Positions 7,915 to 15,535 of a stretch of 32,321 nucleotides of DNA are shown here, one piece after another (position 1 is the first letter of the stretch; the number at the start of each line of letters is the position of its first letter). Source of the stretch: Oscillospiraceae bacterium (GTDB lineage Bacteria > Bacillota > Clostridia > Oscillospirales > Oscillospiraceae); contig JAFSJZ010000084.1 in NCBI GenBank assembly GCA_017449185.1, forward strand, positions 1 through 32,321, read 5' to 3'. The notes beneath the pieces were generated by a model, which made no database searches, was not told the origin of the DNA, and saw nothing but the letters and a program-made list of their open reading frames with translations. A program made the translations under genes and the position numbers.

Positions 7915-9711
7915 TTATGCGATCACAACGTAATTCATGCCGAGGTTATCGCGCATTTCACGGTAGCTCGGATCGTCGCGCCAGTAATTGCCCACCGCGT
8001 CGTCGTTCCAGGCCCAGAAGCAGATCTTTGTGTCGGGCAGCGCCTCGCGCAGCTCGTTCTGCTGGGCCTCGGTCAATCCGCTGTCCACCCACCAGAGGCG
8101 CTCGAGCTGCGTCATTTCAAACAACTGCGTGTAGTCGTCCAGGCGGCAGTGGCTGAGGTTCAGGTGCTTGAGCGAGGGCAGCTTCGTGATCGGCTCGATG
8201 TCCCGCACATTCGTGAAGAACATTTCGAGATAATACAGCTCCGTCGCGCTGCGCAGCGGCTCGAGACTTGTGACCGGGGCGCTGCAGATGATGAGATATT
8301 TCAGATGCGGCATCGTCGAGACGAAGTCGATCCGGTCAAAGTTGGCGTGTCCGAGATCGAGCGTCTCCATGGCGGTGCAGTATTTAATCGGTTCGGCGTT
8401 CTGGTAGGGCAGATAGCCCCAGGAATTGTCGTACTTCGACATGCAGAAGCTCTTGTCGTCCGTGCGGCAGTCGACATAGTTGAGATAGACGCGCCAGACG
8501 ATCTGCGTCTGATCGGCGTATTTGTCCCGCAGTTCCGCAAGCGTCTCGTTGTCGATGCCGCAGTCGCATAAATAGAGCTTTTCGAGGCGCGCCATGGCTT
8601 TGATCGCTTTTTCGGCCTCGCCCAGATCCTCGATCGTGCGGCGCGAGAGGTCCAGCTCCGTCCAGTCGGTGCTGCACTCCTTGCCGCAGACCGTGACGCC
8701 GCAGATCACCTCGACGCCGTCGTAGGCTTCGCGGATCGCGATCACATCGTCGAGCTCCATGTGGCGCGTGCCGAGATTGATGATCTTCAGTTCGCTGAAG
8801 TCTCCTCCGTGCTCGAGCAGTTCATCCAGATCGAGCGCTGCCGTCTCCGGGATGTTGATGTTTTCGGTATTGCTGCGGATGCTCTGTCCCGCGATCGTCA
8901 CCTTGAAGAGAAAGCGGATCTTGGGATAAGCCGCCCGCAGCGTGGCGAGTTCGCTTCTTTCAAACTGGGCGTTCGTCGTGTCGACCATGCGCGTATCCGG
9001 CAGATAGGAGAGCTTTTCGTTCACTTCTCCGGCCGTCACGCCCTCGGGAAGCGCCAGCTCCTTCGTCGTATAGGGGAAGCTCTCCCCGCCGATCACGACG
9101 TTCCATTTCAGTTCGATTTCATCACCGAGTTTTTCCCGAAGAGCAAGAATCTCCGGGTAGCAGGACGCGGCGGTGGCGTCGACGCGGCGCAGCGAGGCGA
9201 AATCGTCAAAGCTGTCCAGCTCGTTCATGGAAAAGTCGCCGACGGCGAGCTCCTCGGAGCGGTTGTCATAGCGTCCCTCACCGATGGGCACCAGCCAGTG
9301 AACGTCCAGAGACGGATAGCGGCGGATCAGCGCGCGGATCTCTTCGCTGCAGTCCGCTCCGCGCGCGTCCACGCTGCGCAGATACGGAAAACAGGAGAAG
9401 TTTTCCAGCTCTTTCATCGAGAAGTTCCCGACGCTGATCTCCTCGGAGAGACAGTCGTACGAATACTCCCCGATCGGGACGTTCCAGAGCACGACACTGT
9501 CGGGGAAACGCTCGCTGATGGATTGGAACTTCCGGATGCTGACCGTTTTGTCGCGCAGATCGATCGGCTCGTCCTTCGGAAAGAGCTTCCCCATCACGAG
9601 ATAGTTGTGGGTGAATATGAATACAAGCGCGAACACTGCGACCGCCAGGAAACTCAGCAGTATGTAAAACGGCGCCGCGCTCTTTTTCTTTTTTCGTTTT
9701 TTTGCAGCCAT
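7915..9711 (-). CDS. membrane-anchored extracytoplasmic protein with 63-69-residue W-x-V repeats and leucine-rich repeats
   Basis: A 598-residue protein of unknown function. A lysine-rich N-terminus is followed by one membrane segment (about 13-34) with no obvious cleavage site, so the rest is probably outside the cell. Residues about 62-425 hold about six diverged repeats, each with a strand such as WNVPIG, WLVPIG, WNVVIG, FKVTIAG, CGVTVCG or WRVYLN at 76, 139, 203, 269, 337 and 406, then an 'EEL-hG-s--EL' stretch and a helix. From about 430 to 565 canonical short leucine-rich repeats follow (METLDLGHANF, LKYLIICSAPVTSLEPL, LYYLEMFFTNVRDIEPI, LKHLNLSHCRLDDY). The ATG at 9711 follows GGAGG; an upstream in-frame start is inside the promoter region. 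It is first in the operon with pepT and the kinase. A ligand-binding or adhesion role is only a guess. Confidence 0.82.
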   Translation of the reverse strand: MAAKKRKKKKSAAPFYILLSFLAVAVFALVFIFTHNYLVMGKLFPKDEPIDLRDKTVSIRKFQSISERFPDSVVLWNVPIGEYSYDCLSEEISVGNFSMKELENFSCFPYLRSVDARGADCSEEIRALIRRYPSLDVHWLVPIGEGRYDNRSEELAVGDFSMNELDSFDDFASLRRVDATAASCYPEILALREKLGDEIELKWNVVIGGESFPYTTKELALPEGVTAGEVNEKLSYLPDTRMVDTTNAQFERSELATLRAAYPKIRFLFKVTIAGQSIRSNTENINIPETAALDLDELLEHGGDFSELKIINLGTRHMELDDVIAIREAYDGVEVICGVTVCGKECSTDWTELDLSRRTIEDLGEAEKAIKAMARLEKLYLCDCGIDNETLAELRDKYADQTQIVWRVYLNYVDCRTDDKSFCMSKYDNSWGYLPYQNAEPIKYCTAMETLDLGHANFDRIDFVSTMPHLKYLIICSAPVTSLEPLRSATELYYLEMFFTNVRDIEPITKLPSLKHLNLSHCRLDDYTQLFEMTQLERLWWVDSGLTEAQQNELREALPDTKICFWAWNDDAVGNYWRDDPSYREMRDNLGMNYVVIA

Positions 9712-9742
9712 GGCATCCTCCGAAAGAGAGTGTAGCGGCGTT

Positions 9743-9771
9743 ATTGTATCACCGCGTCGGGGCTTTTTCAA
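9743..9771 (-). promoter_or_regulatory. promoter for repeat protein-pepT-kinase operon
   Basis: On the minus strand TTGAAA (9771-9766), a 17-base spacer and TACAAT (9748-9743) precede the start codon at 9711. The -35 box overlaps the end of the thioesterase gene, so the operon can be transcribed separately from it. Confidence 0.65.
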
Positions 9772-10214
9772 GGCTGCTGCCGCGCGGCGAGGCTGCTGCG
9801 CGCGGTCTCGGAGCCGTCCATGCAGAAAAAGCTGAAGCTCGCCGTCGCCAGCAGCTTCCCCTCATCGCCGGAAATGCTCACGTCGACGAGCACCGTGCTT
9901 TTTCCGCGATGTCTCACACGCGCCTCGGCGCGGGCAAGGCCCTCGCCCTGTGTACGCAGAAAGTGGATATCGCTCGCCTGTGTGACATAGAAGCGTCCGT
10001 CGGTGCTTGCGGCGCTGCCCGCGGCATTGTCCGCCAGCGTGAAGAGCGCGCCGCCGTGGACAAAGCCGTGCAGGTTCATGCTGTCGGGACCGATCTTCAG
10101 GCGAAGGACCGCACGGTCGGGGAAGACCTCCTCGACCTCGATGCCGTTGCGGATCACAAAGGGATTGCGGCGATTGCTCTCGACATATTTCTCTTTCAGG
10201 GACCTGTTTTCCAT
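9768..10214 (-). CDS. PaaI-type hotdog-fold thioesterase
   Basis: A 148-residue cytoplasmic acyl-CoA thioesterase of the PaaI/YbgC-like hotdog superfamily. The signature NLHGFVHGGALFTLADNAAG (about 47-66) contains the HGG turn and the catalytic Asp on the central helix; the strand segments VTQASDIHFLR and KSTVLVDVSISG follow as in PaaI proteins. The acyl substrate cannot be told from sequence; PaaI itself acts on phenylacetyl-CoA products, but no paa genes are nearby. The ATG at 10214 lies 7 bases after GGAGG on the minus strand. A TATACT (10252-10247) is a possible -10 with a poor -35. Divergent from the response-regulator operon. Confidence 0.88.
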   Translation of the reverse strand: MENRSLKEKYVESNRRNPFVIRNGIEVEEVFPDRAVLRLKIGPDSMNLHGFVHGGALFTLADNAAGSAASTDGRFYVTQASDIHFLRTQGEGLARAEARVRHRGKSTVLVDVSISGDEGKLLATASFSFFCMDGSETARSSLAARQQP

Positions 10215-10329
10215 TTTTTCGCCTCCGGCAGAAAATCACGCTGACAAGTATAACAGGCCGCGCCGACAAATACCAGCATTATTTTGAAGCGCCTTTCCGA
10301 CAGCGAAAAAAGGAAATCTTTTTGAAACT

Positions 10330-10363
10330 TTGACTACCAATTTTGTAAAAGCTATGTTATAAT
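10330..10363 (+). promoter_or_regulatory. promoter of the response-regulator operon
   Basis: TTGACT (10330-10335) with TATGTT (10353-10358) at 17 bases; a perfect TATAAT overlaps it at 10358-10363 but would leave a 22-base spacer. Either gives a start site a few bases before the palindrome at 10381. Confidence 0.6.
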
Positions 10364-10380
10364 TTAGTATCTCGTATTAT

Positions 10381-10396
10381 GCATGCCGCGGCATGC
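10381..10396. promoter_or_regulatory. 16-bp perfect palindrome in the response-regulator leader
   Basis: GCATGCCGCGGCATGC reads identically on both strands. It lies just downstream of the predicted -10 box and about 45 bases before the response-regulator ATG. It may be an operator, for instance for autoregulation, or form a hairpin at the 5' end of the mRNA. Confidence 0.5.
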
Positions 10397-10439
10397 TTTC
10401 CCTGCAAGGACAGAAACAACAGAATTGGGGGCTGTTCAC

Positions 10440-11129
10440 ATGAAGAAAATACTCGTGCTCGAAGATGAAGCCAATATCCGCAGCTTTGTGGTCATCAATC
10501 TGCGCCGCAGCGGATATGAGCCGATCGAGGCCGAAAACGGAGCCGAGGCGCTGGAAAAGCTCAAGGTCAATCCCGACATCTGCCTGGCGCTGCTGGACGT
10601 GATGCTGCCGGACATTGACGGCTTTGAGGTCTGCCGCCGCATCCGCGCCACCGGATCGAAGATGGGCATCATCATGCTGACGGCCAAGAGCCAGGAGATC
10701 GATAAGGTCACCGGACTGATGACCGGCGCGGACGACTATGTGACGAAGCCCTTCTCCCCCGCCGAACTCACCGCACGCGTGGACGCGCTGATCCGCCGTC
10801 TCGGCGTGGACGACGACGAAAAGTCCAGCGTGGAGATTACCAGCGGCCCCTTTGTGCTCAACACGCGCAACCGCACGCTGGAGAAAAACGGCTCCCGTCT
10901 CAAGCTCACGCAGATCGAATATCTGCTGATGAAGCTCTTTATGGAGAACCCCGGCAAGGCCATGTCGCGCGAGGATATCCTCTCCGCCGTCTGGGGCGGC
11001 GACTTCTCCGGCGAACTCAAGACCGTGGACGTCAACATCCGCCGTCTGCGCATCAAGATCGAAAGCGATCCCACCGAGCCGGAATACCTCACCACCGTGT
11101 GGGGCTACGGCTACAAATGGGGCTACTGA
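10440..11129 (+). CDS. OmpR/PhoB-type response regulator
   Basis: A DNA-binding response regulator of 229 residues. The receiver domain (1-117) has the acidic pocket LEDE at the start, the phospho-acceptor Asp53 in LLDVMLPDIDG, Thr81 and Lys103 in TKPF. The winged-helix output domain (about 130-225) shows LTQIEYLLMKLFMENPG, the recognition-helix region ELKTVDVNIRRLRIKIE and the terminal TVWGYGYKW strand. The ATG at 10440 follows GGGGG by 8 bases; an in-frame ATG at 10383 lies inside a palindrome and has no ribosome binding site. Its partner kinase begins 254 bases downstream, an unusually long gap. The signal and targets are unknown. Confidence 0.95.
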   Translation: MKKILVLEDEANIRSFVVINLRRSGYEPIEAENGAEALEKLKVNPDICLALLDVMLPDIDGFEVCRRIRATGSKMGIIMLTAKSQEIDKVTGLMTGADDYVTKPFSPAELTARVDALIRRLGVDDDEKSSVEITSGPFVLNTRNRTLEKNGSRLKLTQIEYLLMKLFMENPGKAMSREDILSAVWGGDFSGELKTVDVNIRRLRIKIESDPTEPEYLTTVWGYGYKWGY

Positions 11130-11383
11130 GCGCGGCGTAAAGCCGATATTCCGCGCCTCCGATGGCCGCGCCCGCCGCGCATTTTGGCTTTTGTCAAAAT
11201 GCGAAGGCCTGAAAAAGCCTGAAGTCTCAGACTTTTTCAGACGGCGGATGATCCTGCTCGAGGCGGGTCTTACCCCCTCGAGCTCCCCTGCGGCTCTGTC
11301 AAAGACAGTTTTCGCATAGGTTTCCGATATTCTCGCGCGGCCCGTGGCCGCGCATTTTATACAGAAAGCACTTACGACAGGAT
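11130..11383 (+). other. 254-base hairpin-rich spacer between response regulator and kinase
   Basis: No gene is apparent. At least five inverted repeats follow one another: 11178-11203 (cgcattttg / caaaatgcg), 11209-11240 (ctgaaaaag...ctttttcag with an inner 4-bp stem), 11257-11282 (ctcgag arms, one bulge), 11296-11308 (ctgtc / gacag) and 11335-11353 (gcgcggcc / ggccgcgc). It could be a dispersed intergenic repeat, an attenuator between the genes, or a processing element setting the regulator/kinase ratio. Confidence 0.55.
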
Positions 11384-12397
11384 ATGAACACAAGGCTGAA
11401 AAAACAACTGATCGTCTCCGGCATCGGGGCCCTGCTGCTGCTGCTCACTGCGGTGTACTGCGTCACCCGCGGCTACACGCTCTATGCCGTGGGGCTTATC
11501 ACGCTCGTCTGCTTTTATATCATCGGCGTGATGATGTGGTTCTGGTCCCGCGTGTCCGACCCGATGGAATACCTCACCGAGATCGCCCGGCGCATCGCCG
11601 AGGGCAGCTACGGCATCCAGGTCGAAAAGCTCAGCGACGACGAGATGGGAGACCTCACCGATGCGCTCAACGAGATGTCGGAGAAGGTGGCCGTCGCCGA
11701 AAAAACGCGGACAGAGTTCATCTCGCAGGTCTCGCACGAGCTGCGCACGCCGCTCACGGCCATTGAGGGCTGGGCGGAGACCATCGCTTATGACGACGCC
11801 GTGCAGGGCGACTCACTGCGCGGCATCCAGATCATCTCCAAGGAGGCCGAGAGACTGACCGGCATGGTCTCGGAGATGCTGGAATTCGCCCGCATCCAGG
11901 ACGGGCGCTTCAACCTGAGGATCGAACCCATCGACATCGCCGCGGAGCTGGAGGACGCCATTTTCACATACGGCGAGCTGATGAAGCAGGCCGGCATTGA
12001 GGTCACGTACGACCAGCCCTCCATGCCTATTCCCACGATCCCGGGCGATCCGGAGCGGCTCAAGCAGGTCTTTCTCAACCTGCTCGACAACGCCGCCAAG
12101 CACGGCGGCGACGGCAAGCGCGTCGAGGTCGCCATCTCGGCCGAGGGCGCGGCCGTGCGCATCACGATCCGCGACCATGGCCACGGCATCCCGGCAAGCG
12201 AGCTGCCGCACGTCAAGGAGAAATTTTACAAGGGCAGCTCCAAAAACCGCGGCACGGGCATAGGCCTCTCCGTCTGCGACGAGATCGTCGCCCGCCACGG
12301 CGGAAAGCTGAGCATCGAAAACGCGGAGGGCGGCGGCTGTCTCGTCACGATCACGCTCCCGATCCGCAGCGGAGAGATCCATGAAAAGAAAAACTGA
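11384..12397 (+). CDS. sensor histidine kinase (two-component partner)
   Basis: A 337-residue membrane sensor kinase. Two transmembrane helices (about 8-27 and 33-54) are separated by only a few residues, so there is almost no external sensor domain. A HAMP linker follows (about 55-105). The dimerisation H-box is FISQVSHELRTPLTAIEGW with phospho-acceptor His118. The ATPase domain shows the N-box NLLDNAAKHG (Asn236), G1 DHGHGIP (264-270) and G2 GTGIGLS (290-296). With so small an outer loop, it probably senses the membrane or an accessory protein (inference). The ATG has only a weak AGGA. The end overlaps the start of the DUF1385 gene by 17 bases, suggesting coupled translation. Confidence 0.94.
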   Translation: MNTRLKKQLIVSGIGALLLLLTAVYCVTRGYTLYAVGLITLVCFYIIGVMMWFWSRVSDPMEYLTEIARRIAEGSYGIQVEKLSDDEMGDLTDALNEMSEKVAVAEKTRTEFISQVSHELRTPLTAIEGWAETIAYDDAVQGDSLRGIQIISKEAERLTGMVSEMLEFARIQDGRFNLRIEPIDIAAELEDAIFTYGELMKQAGIEVTYDQPSMPIPTIPGDPERLKQVFLNLLDNAAKHGGDGKRVEVAISAEGAAVRITIRDHGHGIPASELPHVKEKFYKGSSKNRGTGIGLSVCDEIVARHGGKLSIENAEGGGCLVTITLPIRSGEIHEKKN

Positions 12398-13328
12398 GGA
12401 CTGTTCGTTCCGTACCACGATCGGCGGTCAGGCCCTGATCGAGGGCATCCTGATGCGCGGCCCGCGTGTCCAGGCCATCGTCTGCCGCACGCAGGACGGT
12501 CTGGCGGAGAAAACCGAAGAGCTCGAGCTTATCCGCGACAAGCACCCTGCGCTGGGCCTGCCCTTTGTCCGCGGCGTGTTGACGCTGTTCGACTCGCTCT
12601 TCAAGGGCATGGCCGCGCTGATGTATTCCGCCTCGCTCGTCCCGCTCGAGGAGCAGGGTGAAAAGGACAAGCTCGATCAGTGGATCGAGGCCCATTTCGA
12701 GGGCGAGAAGGCGCAGAAGCTGATCATCGCCTCGGCTGTGGTGACGGGCGTGGCGCTGTCGCTGTTCCTGTTCATCTTCCTGCCCGCCTTTCTTGTGGGT
12801 CTGATTCCCGGCCTGCGGGCCAGTTTCTTCGCGCGCAATCTCTCTGAGGGCGCCTTGAGGATCGTTATCCTGCTTGTCTATATGCGTCTGATCTGCGAGG
12901 TGGGCGACGTGAAGCGTCTCTTCGCCTATCACGGGGCCGAGCACAAGACCATTTTCTGCTATGAGCACGGCAAGCCCCTCACCGTTGAGAACGTACGGGT
13001 CGAGTCGCGCTTTCATCCCCGCTGCGGCACCAGCTTCCTGTTGGTCGTGATCGTGGTCAGCATCCTGGTCAATTCCGTCGTACGCCTGTCCAACAGCTTT
13101 GCGCGCATGGGCTGTCATCTGCTGCTGCTGCCAGTCGTGGTCGGCGTGAGCTATGAGATCAACCGCTGGTGCGGCCGGCACGACAACGCGCTGTCCGCTG
13201 CGCTCTCCGCGCCGGGAAAATGGCTCCAGCACATGACCACCAACGAGCCGGACGACGGCATGATCGAATGCGCGATCCGTGCGCTTGAGCTCGTCATCCC
13301 CGAGGAAAAGGGCAGCGACGCCTGGTAA
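12381..13328 (+). CDS. DUF1385 membrane protein (YqhQ family)
   Basis: A conserved Firmicutes membrane protein of unknown function (DUF1385, COG3872), 315 residues. Family landmarks are GGQALIEGILMRGP (15-28), PFVRGV, AYHGAEHKTIFCYEHG (182-197) and HPRCGTSFL (212-220). Hydrophobic segments lie near 113-143, 158-174, 218-232 and 240-255. The conserved His, Glu and Cys residues suggest a metal or catalytic site, but none is proven. It overlaps the kinase by 17 bases, with GGAGAG ahead of the ATG, and is followed by prmC. DUF1385-prmC, usually with prfA, is a common clostridial arrangement; prfA is absent here. Confidence 0.93.
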   Translation: MKRKTEDCSFRTTIGGQALIEGILMRGPRVQAIVCRTQDGLAEKTEELELIRDKHPALGLPFVRGVLTLFDSLFKGMAALMYSASLVPLEEQGEKDKLDQWIEAHFEGEKAQKLIIASAVVTGVALSLFLFIFLPAFLVGLIPGLRASFFARNLSEGALRIVILLVYMRLICEVGDVKRLFAYHGAEHKTIFCYEHGKPLTVENVRVESRFHPRCGTSFLLVVIVVSILVNSVVRLSNSFARMGCHLLLLPVVVGVSYEINRWCGRHDNALSAALSAPGKWLQHMTTNEPDDGMIECAIRALELVIPEEKGSDAW

Positions 13329-13355
13329 ACTCATTTCTCCGGAAAGGGGAACTCT

Positions 13356-14210
13356 ATGAAAACCTACAACGATCTTTATCTGCAGGCGCGGAACGCGCTG
13401 CGCGACAAGGGCGTCGAGGCCTACACCCTCGAGGCGCGCCTGCTCGTGGCCACGGCCGCGGGCAAAACGACGCAGGAACTGCTGCGCGACCTTCCGCTCT
13501 ACACCTCTTCCGAGATGGCCGACAAGGTTGCCGCGCTGGTCGAGCGGCGCGTCGCAGGCGAACCGGTAGCTTATATCACCGGCTCGTGGGAGTTCTACGG
13601 TCTGCCGATGGTCGTCACGACGGACGTGCTGATCCCGCGTATGGACACCGAGCTTCTCATCGACGCGGCGAAGGAGCTGCTCAGCGGCCGCAAGATGGAT
13701 GCGCGCGTGCTCGATCTCTGCTGCGGCAGCGGCTGCATCGCGTGCGCCGTCGGGCATGAGCTGCCCGCGGCCCGCGTCGTCGCCGTGGATCTGAGCGCCA
13801 AGGCGCTGGAGGTGGCGCGCAAAAACATCGCCGCCAACCGCCTCTCCTCGCGTGTGATCTGCATGCAGGCGGACGCCACCGCCAATCCGCCCATGAGCAT
13901 GGGGCAGTTCGACATGGTTCTGTGCAACCCGCCGTATATCAAGTCGGCCGATATGCGCAAGCTCGATCCTTCCGTGCGCGATTACGAGCCCTCCTGGGCG
14001 CTCGACGGCGGCAAGGACGGCTTGAAGTTCTATAAAGCCATCGTCAAATACTGGAAGGCCGTGATCCGTCCGGGCGGCTATCTGCTCTTCGAGGTCGGCG
14101 AGGACCAGGCTGAGAGCGTGAAGGAGCTGCTGCTCACCGGAGGTTTCCGCTCCGTGAGCTCCAAGTTCGATACGCTCGGAGTCGAGCGCGTCGTGATCGG
14201 AAAAATGTAA
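13356..14210 (+). CDS. prmC: peptide chain release factor N5-glutamine methyltransferase
   Basis: Methylates the glutamine of the GGQ motif in release factors RF1 and RF2, using S-adenosylmethionine; cytoplasmic. The 284 residues are full length. Motif I is LDLCCGSGCIA (119-129), the catalytic NPPYI is at 191-195 and AVDLSAKALEVARKN marks the SAM ribose site. The usual IPRPETE is IPRMDTE here, a mild change with the last acidic residue kept. The N-terminal helical domain contains the RRVAGEPVAYITG stretch typical of PrmC. AAAGGGGA precedes the ATG. It follows DUF1385 by 27 bases; its stop is directly followed by a dispersed repeat (14214). Confidence 0.96.
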   Translation: MKTYNDLYLQARNALRDKGVEAYTLEARLLVATAAGKTTQELLRDLPLYTSSEMADKVAALVERRVAGEPVAYITGSWEFYGLPMVVTTDVLIPRMDTELLIDAAKELLSGRKMDARVLDLCCGSGCIACAVGHELPAARVVAVDLSAKALEVARKNIAANRLSSRVICMQADATANPPMSMGQFDMVLCNPPYIKSADMRKLDPSVRDYEPSWALDGGKDGLKFYKAIVKYWKAVIRPGGYLLFEVGEDQAESVKELLLTGGFRSVSSKFDTLGVERVVIGKM

Positions 14211-14213
14211 TAT

Positions 14214-14361
14214 AAGCAAACGCTGAACAATACGCCTTCGGCGTCTTGCGGACAATCTGCGCCTTGACTTCGCCACTTTTTTTGACATACACAAAAAGTG
14301 TCCTCGTCAAAACACATATTCTCCCGCAATCCGCTCTCGCCGCATCATTCAGCGCTTGCTT
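14214..14361 (-). repeat. MITE-like dispersed repeat, copy A (between prmC and recA)
   Basis: A 148-bp element bounded by 14-bp terminal inverted repeats with one mismatch (AAGCAAACGCTGAA at 14214, TTCAGCGCTTGCTT ending 14361). Its minus strand is clearly related to 23591-23754. Shared blocks, in the same order, are CGAGAGCGGATTGCG (here 14339-14325), ATTGTCCGCAAGA (here 14256-14244) and GTGTATGTCAA (here 14292-14282). An internal stem pairs CACTTTTT (14273) with AAAAAGTG. No transposase reading frame and no clear target duplication. It begins 3 bases after the prmC stop. Confidence 0.75.
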
Positions 14362-14381
14362 GAAAAGCCGTTAATTTATGT

Positions 14382-14412
14382 GGAGGAGATATCTCTCCTC
14401 CCTGCAGGAGGA
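14382..14412 (+). promoter_or_regulatory. recA leader with two mutually exclusive hairpins at the Shine-Dalgarno
   Basis: GGAGGAGA (14382-14389) pairs perfectly with TCTCCTCC (14394-14401) across a TATC loop. The same TCCTCC (14396-14401) can instead pair with GGAGGA (14407-14412), the actual recA ribosome binding site, across CTGCA. The two structures exclude each other, so one frees and the other hides the site. I see no GAAC-N4-GTTC LexA box upstream of recA. Confidence 0.5.
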
Positions 14413-14420
14413 AAAACATT

Positions 14421-15518
14421 ATGGCAGAGAAAAAGAAGACGGCGGCCGCTCCCGAGGCCACTGACAGAAAGAAGGCTCTGGAGACCGCGATCGCCAAGAT
14501 CGAGAAGGACTACGGCAAGGGCACGATCATGCGCCTGGGCGACGATATCTCCGTCAACGTCGAGGCACTCTCGACCGGGTCGCTCTCGCTGGATTTTGCC
14601 CTCGGCATCGGCGGCGTTCCCAAGGGCCGCATCATCGAGATCTACGGGCCCGAGGCCTCCGGCAAGACGACGCTGGCGCTGCACATCGTCGCTTCCGCGC
14701 AGAAAAACGGCGGCGACGCGGCCTACATCGACGTCGAGCACGCGCTTGAGCCCGCCTATGCCCGCGCCCTGGGCGTGGACATCGACAGCCTTCTGATCTC
14801 CCAGCCGGATACCGGCGAGCAGGCGCTGGATATCACCGAGTCCCTTGTGCGCTCCGGCGCGATCGACGTGATCGTCGTCGACTCGGTCGCCGCGCTGATC
14901 CCCCGGGCCGAGCTCGAGGGCGAGGTCGGCGATACGGTCGTCGGCATGCTGGCCCGCCTGATGTCGCAGGCGATGCGGCGTCTGGCCGGCGCGATCTCCA
15001 AGAACAACTGCACCGTGATCTTCATCAACCAACTGCGTCAGAAGATCGGCGTGATGTACGGCAACCCCGAGACCACGCCCGGCGGTCTGGCGCTGAAGTA
15101 CTACGCCTCTGTGCGCATCGACGTGCGCCGCATCGAGACGCTCAAGGCCAACGGTGAGATGATCGGCAACCGCACGCGCGCCAAGGTCGTCAAAAACAAG
15201 GTCGCGCCCCCCTTCCGCGAGGCCGAATTCGACATCATGTACGGCGAGGGCATCTCCCGTCTGAGCGAGATCATCGATCTGGCCGTCAAGCTGGAGCTGA
15301 TCGAAAAGGGCGGCGCCTGGTTCACGGTCAACGGCCAGCGCCTCCAGGGCAAAGACGCCGTGAAGGACTATCTCGCGTCCAATCCCGAGTATTGCGACAA
15401 GCTCGAGCAGGATATCCGCGACAACTCCTTCAAGCTGCTCTCTCCGCAGGCGCAGAAGGCCGCGCGCGTCTCCGGGCGTGCCGTCGAGGTCAGCGCGGCG
15501 GACTTTGACGAGGGCTGA
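14421..15518 (+). CDS. recA: recombinase RecA
   Basis: ATP-dependent strand-exchange protein for homologous recombination and activator of the SOS response. The 365 residues are complete. Walker A is GPEASGKT (76-83); [10 protein letters not shown] is Walker B; loop L1 appears as [18 protein letters not shown], slightly different from the common GEMGDSxxGLQARLMSQ; loop L2 is [13 protein letters not shown]. The core strand IDVEHALEP has Val where Ala is usual. AGGAGG lies 9 bases before the ATG. It precedes recX by 17 bases and stands in the recA-recX-rimO-pgsA cluster. Its leader carries a possible translational switch (14382-14412) and a dispersed repeat ends 60 bases upstream. Confidence 0.99.
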   Translation: MAEKKKTAAAPEATDRKKALETAIAKIEKDYGKGTIMRLGDDISVNVEALSTGSLSLDFALGIGGVPKGRIIEIYGPEASGKTTLALHIVASAQKNGGDAAYIDVEHALEPAYARALGVDIDSLLISQPDTGEQALDITESLVRSGAIDVIVVDSVAALIPRAELEGEVGDTVVGMLARLMSQAMRRLAGAISKNNCTVIFINQLRQKIGVMYGNPETTPGGLALKYYASVRIDVRRIETLKANGEMIGNRTRAKVVKNKVAPPFREAEFDIMYGEGISRLSEIIDLAVKLELIEKGGAWFTVNGQRLQGKDAVKDYLASNPEYCDKLEQDIRDNSFKLLSPQAQKAARVSGRAVEVSAADFDEG

Positions 15519-15535
15519 GCTTCCCCTTCCCCGTC

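Noticed and set aside
14078..14329. Small minus-strand open frame rich in cysteine across repeat copy A
   Set aside because: It reads from the repeat into the antisense of prmC. The equivalent frame in copy B is interrupted by a stop within a few codons, so it is a by-product of the repeat.
14214..14361. Copy A as a simple insertion sequence remnant or terminator
   Set aside because: No transposase fragment and no target duplication are visible; it is longer than a terminator and matches a second element in sequence order, so a dispersed repeat is the better description.
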